Source: Nibrella viscosa
GTDB lineage: Bacteria; Bacteroidota; Bacteroidia; Cytophagales; Spirosomataceae
Assembly: GCF_039541875.1 (NCBI RefSeq)
Contig: NZ_BAABHB010000006.1
Location: 186,001-250,000, forward strand
DNA: 64,000 nucleotides
Direction of reading: 5' to 3'
In this document: piece by piece, positions 23,390 through 30,673 of the stretch
Position numbering within the stretch: position 1 is the stretch's first letter
Layout: the number at the start of each line of letters is the position of its first letter
Notes under the pieces: model-generated
What the model saw: the letters and a program-made list of their open reading frames with translations, nothing else
The model's database searches: none
What the model was told of the DNA's origin: nothing
Position numbers and translations under genes: made by a program

Positions 23390-24961
23390 CTAACTTCTGA
23401 CTGCCTGTGCATCGATTCCCTGTTGCTGAAGAAAGGATTCCCAGTCGGCAATCAGGTTTTTCTTGAGAACACGTGGAAATTTGTGCTGGCCGCCGAGTTT
23501 GCCCTTTGCTTCCATCCATTTATAAAAAAAGCTGGAGGGCACTACGGTCACAAAAATGTCTTTGAGCGCGTGCCGGCGTTCTACTGCATAATCATCGTTA
23601 AGCTCTTTAAGTCGGGCGTCGATGCGGTCGCGCAGCTGTTCGGCATCGACGGCGCTGTCGGTACCGATATACCAATGGTGCGCAAACAGCGTTTCGTAGG
23701 AGATCCCCGCTACCGAAAACTCCCGAACATCGATACCCAGTTCTTCGGAGACTAGTTCAATCGCTTTGTTCATGTTATCTACCGACAAGTGTTCTCCGCA
23801 CAGGCTGAGGAAATGCTTGGTGCGGCCGGTAATTACAATTTCGCTACGGGCTTTGGAGACAAACCGGATCGTATCGCCAATCAGGTAGCGCCAGGCACCG
23901 GAGCAGGTCGACAGCAGCAGGGCATATTCCTTCCCTTCTTCCACATCATCAATCATCAGCGTTTCAGGGGTCGGCACCATTTCACCGTCGGCCGTAAAGT
24001 TCCGGTCGTTGAAGGGAATAAACTCGTAGAACAGGCCGTTGTTGAGCACCAACTGCATGCCTTCGGCGTTGGGATGGGTCTGGTAGGCAATAAAGCCTTC
24101 GGAGGCCAGATAGGTTTCGATGTAGGTGATAGGCCGGCCCAGCAATTTCTGGAACCCTTTCTTGTATGGCTCAAAGGAGACGCCCCCGTGGCAGAATACC
24201 ATCAGGTTCGGCCAGATATCATGAATGGTTTTTACTTTGTAGTGGGCGATGATTTTCTCCATCAGGAGCTGAATCCAGGCCGGAACTCCCACAATAAACC
24301 CGATGTCCCACTGGCTGGCCTGTTCGGTAATTTCGTCCAGCTTCAGGGCCCAGTCCCGTTCGCGGGCAATCTCTCTGCCGGGTTTATAAAACTGTTGAAA
24401 CCAGAACGGAATCTGGCTGGCGGTGATGCCGCTCAGGTCCCCTTCAAAATGGTTACCCCGAAAACTCAGGTTGGTGCTGCCACCCAGCATCAGAAAACCT
24501 TTTTCATACAGTTGGGCGGGCAGATTCTGGTAGCGCGAGAGCGTCAGAATTTGCCGGATGCTGGTTCGCTGTATGGCTTTCGACATGGTTTTGGTTACCG
24601 GGATATACTTGGAGGCCGATTCGGACGTCCCTGAACTAAGCGCAAAGTACTTGACCCGGCCCGGCCAGGTGATGTCTTTCTCTCCGTTTAAGGTCCGGTG
24701 CCACCAGTCGTTAAACATTTTGTTGTAATCATGCACAGGCACCTTCTCTTGGAACTTCCGGTAAAATTCCTTGTCTTTCCCGAAGACAGCCAGGTGAATT
24801 ATCTCCTCAAAAGCGTACTGCTTACCAAACTCGGTAGTGCGAGCTTTGGCCAGTAGTTTGACAAAGGCTTTCTGTTGTGCTTTCTGCGGGTTAACTTTCT
24901 TGAGCCGAACGGCATCCGTCAGCCGGATACTGCGTTTCAGCAAACTTCCCAGTAGTGCCAT
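23390..24961 (-). CDS. GH3-family acyl-adenylating enzyme
   Basis: A 523-residue member of the GH3 auxin-responsive promoter superfamily, ANL-type enzymes that in plants conjugate amino acids to adenylated jasmonate or auxin. Features: FALSSGTSESASKYIPVT (phosphate/ATP loop), an ETYLASEGFIAYQ segment, LLSTCSGAWRYLIGDTIRFV and ITGRTKHFLSLCGEHLS (hinge and C-terminal domain). Full length for bacterial GH3. Substrates of bacterial members are largely unknown. It starts 22 nt after surE on the same strand, so they are co-transcribed. Confidence 0.92.
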   Translation of the reverse strand: MALLGSLLKRSIRLTDAVRLKKVNPQKAQQKAFVKLLAKARTTEFGKQYAFEEIIHLAVFGKDKEFYRKFQEKVPVHDYNKMFNDWWHRTLNGEKDITWPGRVKYFALSSGTSESASKYIPVTKTMSKAIQRTSIRQILTLSRYQNLPAQLYEKGFLMLGGSTNLSFRGNHFEGDLSGITASQIPFWFQQFYKPGREIARERDWALKLDEITEQASQWDIGFIVGVPAWIQLLMEKIIAHYKVKTIHDIWPNLMVFCHGGVSFEPYKKGFQKLLGRPITYIETYLASEGFIAYQTHPNAEGMQLVLNNGLFYEFIPFNDRNFTADGEMVPTPETLMIDDVEEGKEYALLLSTCSGAWRYLIGDTIRFVSKARSEIVITGRTKHFLSLCGEHLSVDNMNKAIELVSEELGIDVREFSVAGISYETLFAHHWYIGTDSAVDAEQLRDRIDARLKELNDDYAVERRHALKDIFVTVVPSSFFYKWMEAKGKLGGQHKFPRVLKKNLIADWESFLQQQGIDAQAVRS

Positions 24962-24983
24962 AAACGGTCAATTAGGGGGTTAG

Positions 24984-25757
24984 TTATAAATTCCAGTTGC
25001 TCATCTCCTGCATTGCCTTGTAGGCGGTCATGTCGTACTGACACGGCACCACCGACGTATAATTCTGTGACAAGGCATACTCATCCGTATCTTCGCCTGG
25101 ATCATTGTTTACAAATTCACCGGCGAGCCAGAAATACCGGCGGCCGTGCGGGTCACGTCGTTCGTCAAAAATTTCCTGCCATTTGGCGTGGGCCTGCCGG
25201 CAAACACGGATGCCCCGCAGGGGAGAACTCCCGCGGCTCGGAAAATTCACGTTTAAAGCTACTCCCCTGGAAAGGCCGCGTTCGAGTACGTTGCGGGTAA
25301 TGCTCAGAATATGGTCGTGCGTATGCGAGAAATCCGGCTGCCGGCTGAAATCGTTCAGTGAAAAGCCGACGGCCGGAATGCCTTCAATGGCCGCTTCAAT
25401 GGCCGCCGACATGGTGCCCGAATACAGCACACTAATGGCTGTATTGCTACCGTGGTTGATACCACTCACCACCAGATCCGGTGCCCGGTCTTTCAGCACG
25501 TGGTGTTTGGCCAGCTTCACACAGTCGGCCGGGGTACCGGAGCATTCGTAGGCCGGCACATCCGGAAAAATATCGGTGGGGTACAGCCGCAACGGATACG
25601 AGATGGTAATAGCATGCCCCATACCTGATTGCGGACTATTGGGAGCCACAACAACCACATGGCCAAGTTCTTTCATCAATTCAATTAACGTCCGAATACC
25701 GTGCGACGTTATACCGTCGTCGTTAGTTACTAATATAAGGGGCTTATGTTCGGGCAT
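24984..25757 (-). CDS. surE: 5'/3'-nucleotidase SurE
   Basis: A 257-residue metal-dependent nucleoside-monophosphate phosphatase. The N-terminal LILVTNDDGITSHG carries the metal-binding Asp pair; VVAPNSPQSGMGHAIT, CSGTPADCVKLA and VSGINHGSNTA are family motifs. SurE acts in nucleotide scavenging and stress survival. First gene of a likely surE-GH3 operon, divergent from a GNAT gene. Confidence 0.95.
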   Translation of the reverse strand: MPEHKPLILVTNDDGITSHGIRTLIELMKELGHVVVVAPNSPQSGMGHAITISYPLRLYPTDIFPDVPAYECSGTPADCVKLAKHHVLKDRAPDLVVSGINHGSNTAISVLYSGTMSAAIEAAIEGIPAVGFSLNDFSRQPDFSHTHDHILSITRNVLERGLSRGVALNVNFPSRGSSPLRGIRVCRQAHAKWQEIFDERRDPHGRRYFWLAGEFVNNDPGEDTDEYALSQNYTSVVPCQYDMTAYKAMQEMSNWNL

Positions 25758-25789
25758 GTGCTGGTTGTTTAGTTACTTTGCCGGGACGA

Positions 25790-25797
25790 CAAAATTA
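25790..25797 (-). promoter_or_regulatory. Candidate -7 box of surE
   Basis: The minus strand reads TAATTTTG, an exact TAnnTTTG match, about 33 nt upstream of the surE ATG in the short divergent gap with the GNAT gene. Confidence 0.5.
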
Positions 25798-25814
25798 CAA
25801 AATCACCCCCGAAA

Positions 25815-26324
25815 ATGAAGGTAAAACTTCGCATTGCCTCCGTAGCCGATATTCCGGCCATCATCCATATGCAGGAACAAACGTGGGAGCCAACCTACCG
25901 AGCAATCTTATCAAAGGAGCAAATTGAGTACATGTTTGACCGGATGTACTCGGCCTCCTCACTCACCGACCAGATGACAACGCAATGCCATACGTTTCTG
26001 CTGGCCGAAGAGGAGGGAATCCTGCTTGGCTTTGCATCTTTTAACCTGATCGATGCCGACGCGCAGGTGTACAAGCTGCAAAAGATCTATGTGCTGCCGG
26101 GTACGCAGGGAAAAGGCATTGGCCGGTTGTTGATGGATGGAGTAGAGAACTATTGCCGGGAGCGGGGCGGCCGTACGTTATGGCTGAATGTAAACCGGTA
26201 CAACACCGCCCGGACATTCTACGAAAAACGGGGCTTCCGCATTCTCCGCGAAGAAGACATTCCGGTAGGGCCGTACTGGATGAATGATTACCTGATGGAG
26301 AAGGAGTTGGTTGTTAGTCGATAG
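25815..26324 (+). CDS. GNAT-family N-acetyltransferase
   Basis: A 169-residue GNAT protein. The acetyl-CoA loop lies in YVLPGTQGKGIGRLLMDG (Q-x-x-G-x-G/A form), followed by LWLNVNRYNTARTFYEKRGF. The substrate is unknown; the whole fits small-molecule or protein N-acetyltransferases. The last codons (V-S-R) and stop lie inside a palindromic repeat that gives the convergent trhO protein the same C-terminus. Confidence 0.88.
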   Translation: MKVKLRIASVADIPAIIHMQEQTWEPTYRAILSKEQIEYMFDRMYSASSLTDQMTTQCHTFLLAEEEGILLGFASFNLIDADAQVYKLQKIYVLPGTQGKGIGRLLMDGVENYCRERGGRTLWLNVNRYNTARTFYEKRGFRILREEDIPVGPYWMNDYLMEKELVVSR

Positions 26325-26377
26325 GCGTTAGTGGCTGACGTATCACTAGCTGATAGCGCTAACGACTATCGACTAAC
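26313..26377. repeat. Intergenic palindrome, family C copy 1, containing both stop codons
   Basis: A 19-bp inverted repeat with one mismatch: GTTAGTCGATAGGCGTTAG (26313-26331) with its complement at 26359-26377. Read from either side the arm starts GTTAGTCGATAG, that is V-S-R-stop in the frames of the GNAT gene (+) and trhO (-). The element therefore supplies the last three residues and the stop codon of both convergent proteins. Confidence 0.9.
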
Positions 26378-27334
26378 CTCTGCTGCCTCACTCCGCTTCC
26401 GGCTCACATAGCCCAGAAAAGGCGTGTAATGACTGGTTGGCTTCTGGTAATAGCCGGTGCCGTCGTAAACGCGTTTGTCGGCAGCGTGCAGGCATTCGTC
26501 GGTACAGGTACCTTCGTATTGCCACCCGCAGGCTTCGCAAAGGGGTATATGGTTATTGCAGCCGGCACTGGCGCAGTTGACCATCCGGTCGCTGGGTGTA
26601 CCGCAGCGGTAGCAGGTAGAAATTACTTTTGGGTTTACCTTATTAATATCTACCGTCAGGCGGTTATCAAATACATAGCATTTGCCGTCGAAATCTTCAC
26701 CACCGGCTTCCAGCCCGTATTTAATAATTCCGCCGTGGAGCTGGTACACGTTTTCGAAGCCCTGCTCCAGCAGGTAGGCGCTGGCTTTTTCGCATTTGAT
26801 ACCGCCGGTGCAATAGGTTATGATCTTCTTATCTTTCAGGTGCGCAATTTCGGGCATGTGCTCCGGCAGTTCGCGCAGGTTTTCCATATCGAACGTAATA
26901 GCCCCTTTGAACTTGCCCACAGTATGCTCATAGTTGGAACGCATATCGATCAGCACCACATCATCCTGATCTTTCAGTTTTTTAAACTCTTCCGGCTCCA
27001 GGTGAATGCCGGTGCGCTTCAGGGGGTCGACGGGCAGGTCGGAGTTGACAATTTCCTCCTTCAGCCGCACATGCAGTTTTTTAAAGGCATGGGTATCGTG
27101 CTCCTCTACCTTAAAGTCGATACCGGCAAACCGGGCGTCGGTCTTCAAGGTATCCATGTAACACTGGCAGTCATCGGTCAGGCCGGATACGGTGCCGTTG
27201 AGCCCTTCGGGAGCCACAATGACGCGGCCGAGCAGGTTCAGGTCGAGACAAAGCCGGTGGTGCTCGTCGCGGTACTGCTCCGGGTTATCAATAGGGGTGT
27301 AGATGTAGTATAAAAGAACGCGGTACGGTTTCAT
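26366..27334 (-). CDS. trhO: tRNA uridine(34) hydroxylase TrhO, rhodanese-related
   Basis: A 322-residue protein of the YceA/TrhO family, which forms 5-hydroxyuridine at the wobble position of some tRNAs. It has an N-terminal acylphosphatase-like domain (VIVAPEGLNGTVSG), a rhodanese domain (about 120-220; VVLIDMRSNYEHTVG, active-site loop CTGGIKCEK) and a cysteine-rich C-terminal part (CYRCGTPSDRMVNCASAGCN, CEACGWQYEGTCTDEC). ATG 27334 gives the usual N-terminus MKPYRVLLYY. The C-terminal V-S-R comes from the palindrome it ends in. Confidence 0.93.
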   Translation of the reverse strand: MKPYRVLLYYIYTPIDNPEQYRDEHHRLCLDLNLLGRVIVAPEGLNGTVSGLTDDCQCYMDTLKTDARFAGIDFKVEEHDTHAFKKLHVRLKEEIVNSDLPVDPLKRTGIHLEPEEFKKLKDQDDVVLIDMRSNYEHTVGKFKGAITFDMENLRELPEHMPEIAHLKDKKIITYCTGGIKCEKASAYLLEQGFENVYQLHGGIIKYGLEAGGEDFDGKCYVFDNRLTVDINKVNPKVISTCYRCGTPSDRMVNCASAGCNNHIPLCEACGWQYEGTCTDECLHAADKRVYDGTGYYQKPTSHYTPFLGYVSRKRSEAAEVSR

Positions 27335-27360
27335 ATCAGGTAGCTGCCTGTTTATCACCA

Positions 27361-27368
27361 CAAATATA
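27361..27368 (-). promoter_or_regulatory. Candidate -7 box of trhO
   Basis: The minus strand reads TATATTTG, an exact TAnnTTTG match, about 27 nt upstream of the trhO ATG. It supports ATG 27334 over the longer frame that begins at 27421, upstream of the box. Confidence 0.55.
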
Positions 27369-27512
27369 CGAAAAGAGCGGCAGACGTCCTGAAAACACTG
27401 TTCCGGCCCTGCGGGTTTCATAAGAAACCAGGAGAAAAAGTAATAGCAAATATGTTAGGTAATCAGGGGTTCATTGCGGAGATTCGCCACCCCAAAAACC
27501 TAACTTGTCTGT

Positions 27513-28130
27513 ATGCATATAGCAATTACCGGAAATATTGGAGCCGGCAAAACCACGCTGGCCTACCTGCTGGCCGAGCATTATGGCTGGGATGTTCTGT
27601 ACGAAGCCGTAGAAGGCAACCCGTACCTGGCCGATTTTTACGGGGATATGGAGCGGTGGGCCTTCAACCTCCAGATCTATTTCCTGAACAGCCGCTTCGA
27701 GCAGGTCAAAACCATTCGAAACGCGGAGAAGAGCGTGGTGCAGGACCGGACCATCTACGAAGACGCTTACATTTTTGCCAAAAACCTCTACGAGAGCGGC
27801 AATATGTCGGAGCGGGACTACCAGACCTACACCAAACTTTTTGAGAGTATGTTAAGCCTGGTGCAGCCCCCCGACCTGATGATCTACCTCCGCGCCGACC
27901 TGCCCAAACTGATCAGCCAGATCCGGAAACGGGGCCGTAGTTTCGAGCAGTCGATCAGTGAAAGTTACCTCAGCAGCCTGAATCAGCTCTACGAAGAATT
28001 TGCCCGGACCTACACCGCCGGACCGCTGGTGGTGGTAGACGTGAACGAACTGGATTATGCAACCCGGCCGGCCGATTTCCGGCAGGTGGTGGAGCAGATC
28101 GATGCTAATTTTACGTCAAAAGTACTGTAA
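27513..28130 (+). CDS. Deoxynucleoside kinase
   Basis: A 205-residue kinase of the dNK/dGK-dAK family, which phosphorylates deoxyribonucleosides for salvage. P-loop GNIGAGKTTL (7-16), EAVEGNPYLADFY substrate segment, the DRTIYEDAYIFA (DRS/DRT-like) motif and the lid RKRGRSFEQ. Length is normal. The base specificity is not clear from sequence. A long GC-rich hairpin follows the stop codon and then a tRNA-Leu on the opposite strand. Confidence 0.92.
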   Translation: MHIAITGNIGAGKTTLAYLLAEHYGWDVLYEAVEGNPYLADFYGDMERWAFNLQIYFLNSRFEQVKTIRNAEKSVVQDRTIYEDAYIFAKNLYESGNMSERDYQTYTKLFESMLSLVQPPDLMIYLRADLPKLISQIRKRGRSFEQSISESYLSSLNQLYEEFARTYTAGPLVVVDVNELDYATRPADFRQVVEQIDANFTSKVL

Positions 28131-28140
28131 GTCTGATATA

Positions 28141-28181
28141 CGGAGAAGGCCCTGCTAGTATAACTGGCAGGGCCTTCTCCG
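28141..28181. terminator. Strong hairpin between dNK and tRNA-Leu
   Basis: CGGAGAAGGCCCTGC (28141-28155) pairs perfectly over 15 bp with GCAGGGCCTTCTCCG (28167-28181), loop 11 nt. It lies between the dNK stop codon and the tRNA-Leu 3' end (convergent), so it may end both transcripts, although it lacks a clear U-run. Confidence 0.75.
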
Positions 28182-28189
28182 TTAATTAG

Positions 28190-28271
28190 TGACCACGGGG
28201 AGACTCGAACTCCCATGCCTTGCAGCACCACCCCCTCAAGATGGCGTGTCTACCAGTTTCACCACGTGGCC
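28190..28271 (-). tRNA. tRNA-Leu (GAG)
   Basis: A class II tRNA with acceptor pairs GGCCACG/CGTGGTC, anticodon arm CCATC-TTGAGGG-GGTGG giving anticodon GAG, a long variable arm and the T-arm GGGAG-TTCGAGT-CTCCC. Discriminator A; the 3' CCA is not encoded. Confidence 0.95.
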
Positions 28272-28546
28272 AATAGTAAATTCTGGGTGCAAAAGTAAAG
28301 GTTATGACCTAAAAAGACAAGGGAAAACACATGAAACTTTATTGAAAACAGGGGCTATACGGGTGTATTCTTTGGTATTTACAGGAAATCAGTACCTTAT
28401 ACAGATTCCGGTTGGCGAACCATTTTTGAACTTAGGGACGCTTAAAGGCTATATGCCAGACTATGCACAAATTTCCAGCAGAGCAATGAGGAAAAACTCC
28501 TGGTTTATTTGTAAATTCAACCTTTTAACGCATCAAAATTTAGAGT

Positions 28547-28930
28547 ATGGCACTGGAATTAACGGGAAAATTAGTGAAGGTTCTGCCGGAAGTGACCGGG
28601 CAGGGAAAAAATGGCGCCTGGAACAAACAGGATTTTGTGATCGAAACCATTGACCAGTTCCCGAAAAAAGTATGTATGACCGCCTGGGGCGATAAAACCA
28701 ATGACTTGCAACAATACAGCCCCGGTGATACCCTCAAAGTAACAGTGAACATTGAATCCCGCGAATACAACGACCGCTGGTATACCGACGTTAAAGCCTG
28801 GCGTATCGAACTGCTGGAAGGCGAAACCATTCGCCCCGACCAGCCTGCCCAGCCCAAAGTCGCTTCGCAGCCGGCCGGCACTCCCTTCGGCGTAACCTTT
28901 GACGAAGAAGGCAGCGATCTGCCTTTCTGA
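28547..28930 (+). CDS. DUF3127 protein with an SSB-like acidic C-terminal tip
   Basis: A 127-residue protein with a DUF3127 (OB-fold-like) domain at about 1-95 (LTGKLVKVLPEVTGQGKNGA, KKVCMTAWGDKTNDL, GDTLKVTVNIESREY), a Pro/Gln linker and the C-terminal tip EEGSDLPF. Bacterial single-stranded DNA-binding proteins end in a similar acidic DDLPF/DDIPF tip that recruits repair proteins. The fold plus tip suggests a nucleic-acid-binding role, but this is inference; the family has no established function. Monocistronic, ended by a hairpin. Confidence 0.85.
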   Translation: MALELTGKLVKVLPEVTGQGKNGAWNKQDFVIETIDQFPKKVCMTAWGDKTNDLQQYSPGDTLKVTVNIESREYNDRWYTDVKAWRIELLEGETIRPDQPAQPKVASQPAGTPFGVTFDEEGSDLPF

Positions 28931-28943
28931 TCAAAAGCAGCCT

Positions 28944-28984
28944 AAACAGCAGTGCCCCGTGAATTAAGCGGGGCACTGCTGTTT
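28944..28984. terminator. Terminator hairpin after the DUF3127 gene
   Basis: AAACAGCAGTGCCCCG (28944-28959) pairs perfectly over 16 bp with its complement at 28969-28984, loop 9 nt. Located between the DUF3127 stop codon and the convergent tRNA-Lys genes. Confidence 0.85.
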
Positions 28985-29041
28985 GTAGCTGTTAAGCCAG
29001 ATATAAACAAAAAACCACAGCGCTTGCTGTGGCCGATTTTT

Positions 29042-29117
29042 TGGTGATCCGGCTGGGACTCGAACCCAGGACCCATACATTAAAAGTGTATTGCTCTACC
29101 GACTGAGCTACCAGATC
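29042..29117 (-). tRNA. tRNA-Lys (TTT), copy 1
   Basis: A 76-nt tRNA including an encoded CCA. Acceptor GATCTGG/CCGGATC, anticodon arm ATACA-CTTTTAA-TGTAT giving anticodon TTT, T-arm CTGGG-TTCGAGT-CCCAG. It differs from copy 2 by one base in the D-arm region. Confidence 0.95.
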
Positions 29118-29122
29118 GTATG

Positions 29123-29187
29123 GCATTAAGAATTAAGAGTTATGAATTATACGTCACCCTTAATTTTTAATTCTTAACTCATAATGC
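29123..29187. repeat. Palindrome, family B copy 2, between the tRNA-Lys genes
   Basis: An imperfect 27-bp stem (29123-29149 with 29161-29187; 22 matches) with an 11-nt loop TACGTCACCCT; GTCACC is shared with copy 1 at 1291. Words ATTAAGAG and AGTTATGAA. It begins 10 nt after the 3' end of the upstream tRNA-Lys and ends 5 nt before the next. Confidence 0.75.
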
Positions 29188-29197
29188 TTAACTTTTT

Positions 29198-29273
29198 TGG
29201 TGATCCGGCTGGGACTCGAACCCAGGACCCATACATTAAAAGTGTATTGCTCTACCGGCTGAGCTACCAGATC
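29198..29273 (-). tRNA. tRNA-Lys (TTT), copy 2
   Basis: The same sequence as copy 1 except for one base near the D-arm; anticodon TTT, CCA encoded. It lies upstream of copy 1 on the minus strand and the two are probably transcribed together. Confidence 0.95.
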
Positions 29274-29352
29274 TACTATCTTTGGCGTTTGATTGGGCTT
29301 CACATGAAGCTTTCCCGAATCGCGATGCAAAAGTACCTGTTTTTCCATTTTA

Positions 29353-30072
29353 ATGCAAGCCACATTTCTTAAAATAAGCCTATTTTTTTGCTTCTTGCTG
29401 AGTTTCCGGGCCTTAGCTCAACCTCGTTCTTTACAGGTGGCCGACTCTCTGTTTGCGGCCGGCATGCATGAAGAGGCCGCGCTGTTATACGAACAGGCCC
29501 TAGCCGACGGTAATCCCGCCACCGATGCCATGCTGCTAAAACTGGCGTATGCATATGAGCAGAAAGGGGATGTGCCGCGGCTACTCTATTACCTCCAGGT
29601 CTATTTTGACCGCCACCCGGATGAACAGGTGCTCCGCCGGATGAGCGATATTGCCCGCATTAATGGACTGACCGGCTACGAAACCGACGACCTCAATTAC
29701 TTCTACCTGTTCTACAAACAATATGGTCTTTATCTGCAACTGCTGATGTTGTTGCTGGGCTTATACGTTTTTCTGGTACTGATTACCAAAATGTTTAAAA
29801 AAGAAACGATCATGCAACGTCATAAATGGGTAGTGTTGTTCTATCTGATCGGCTTACTGCTGTTCGTTAATCTACCCGAGGGGTATCAATCGGGCGTTAC
29901 CAGCCACGACCGGGTTTTCCTGCGTAATGAGCCCTCCGGAGCTGCTCCGGTGGCCGACGTAATTGGCCGGGGTCATAAAGTAAACATCCTGGGTAGTAAA
30001 GACATATGGCTGAGGATATTCTGGAATAACCAGCTGTACTACATCCGGAAGGACAATATCTGGGTCATATAG
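29353..30072 (+). CDS. BatE-like membrane protein: TPR, two membrane spans, SH3-like domain
   Basis: 239 residues: signal peptide (ISLFFCFLLSFRALAQ), TPR-like helices (about 28-105), two hydrophobic spans (about 125-146 and 158-174) and a C-terminal SH3b-like segment (VFLRNEPSGAAPVADVIGRG, ending IRKDNIWVI). This order resembles BatE of the Bacteroides aerotolerance operon, but no batA-D genes are adjacent, so the name is descriptive only. It would sit in the inner membrane with the SH3-like part in the periplasm. Confidence 0.78.
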   Translation: MQATFLKISLFFCFLLSFRALAQPRSLQVADSLFAAGMHEEAALLYEQALADGNPATDAMLLKLAYAYEQKGDVPRLLYYLQVYFDRHPDEQVLRRMSDIARINGLTGYETDDLNYFYLFYKQYGLYLQLLMLLLGLYVFLVLITKMFKKETIMQRHKWVVLFYLIGLLLFVNLPEGYQSGVTSHDRVFLRNEPSGAAPVADVIGRGHKVNILGSKDIWLRIFWNNQLYYIRKDNIWVI

Positions 30073-30177
30073 GTATGGCTGGAGAATTTTTTATGTGGAT
30101 CGCAGCATACACCGCAAATTGACACAAAACTAGTATACTTGTGCCTTTAACATCAGACTATCCCAATTCTACTGTGT

Positions 30178-30624
30178 ATGACTCGTAAATCCTTATTGGT
30201 AATGGTTCCGGCTTTGCTGGCGTTAACCCTACCGTTTAGTTCCTGCGAAAACGATAAAGACCCGGATAAATTCAACACCTTAAACTTTGAGGCTCCGCTC
30301 AGTGCCCGGAATATGATTCCGGCTTCCTCAAGCTCTGCTACCGGTAGTTTTACGGGTAAATACAATAAAGCTACCCGCGTGTTGAGCTACACCGTAACCA
30401 CTCAGGGTGTAACACCTACGTATATCAGAATTTATCGGGGAGCGCCGGGTACCATCGGACCTCAGGAGTTTGTCTTATCCAACTCCGGAAACCTGACCCT
30501 GACGCCGGCGCAGGAAAATGACCTGATTTTCCGCAATTATTACGTGCAGGTTGGCTCAGCCAACAACCCGGCCGGCGAAATTCGCGGCAATATCATGCAG
30601 AACCGGGCTAATCCTATCGAATAA
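30178..30624 (+). CDS. CHRD-domain lipoprotein
   Basis: 148 residues with a lipoprotein signal (hydrophobic ALLALTLPFSSC, lipid-modified Cys at about 23) followed by a CHRD domain, a beta-rich fold named after chordin (LSYTVTTQGVTPTYIRIYRG, NYYVQVGSANNPAGEIRGNI). Function in bacteria is unknown; location would be the outer or inner membrane. A TATACTTG element upstream (near 30133) is one mismatch from the -7 consensus. It is convergent with a T9SS cargo gene. Confidence 0.87.
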   Translation: MTRKSLLVMVPALLALTLPFSSCENDKDPDKFNTLNFEAPLSARNMIPASSSSATGSFTGKYNKATRVLSYTVTTQGVTPTYIRIYRGAPGTIGPQEFVLSNSGNLTLTPAQENDLIFRNYYVQVGSANNPAGEIRGNIMQNRANPIE

Positions 30625-30673
30625 AGGCCTTGCTTTTCCGCTAACGACAGATCCCACTGTACTGGTTTTGTCG

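Noticed and set aside
23789..24634. 281-codon plus-strand frame opposite GH3
   Set aside because: Antisense shadow of a conserved enzyme; no domain or start signal.
26429..27313. 294-codon plus-strand frame opposite trhO
   Set aside because: Antisense shadow; trhO motifs are complete on the minus strand.
29353..30072. Assignment as BatE of an aerotolerance operon
   Set aside because: Domain order is similar but no batA-D genes are adjacent, so only a descriptive label is justified.
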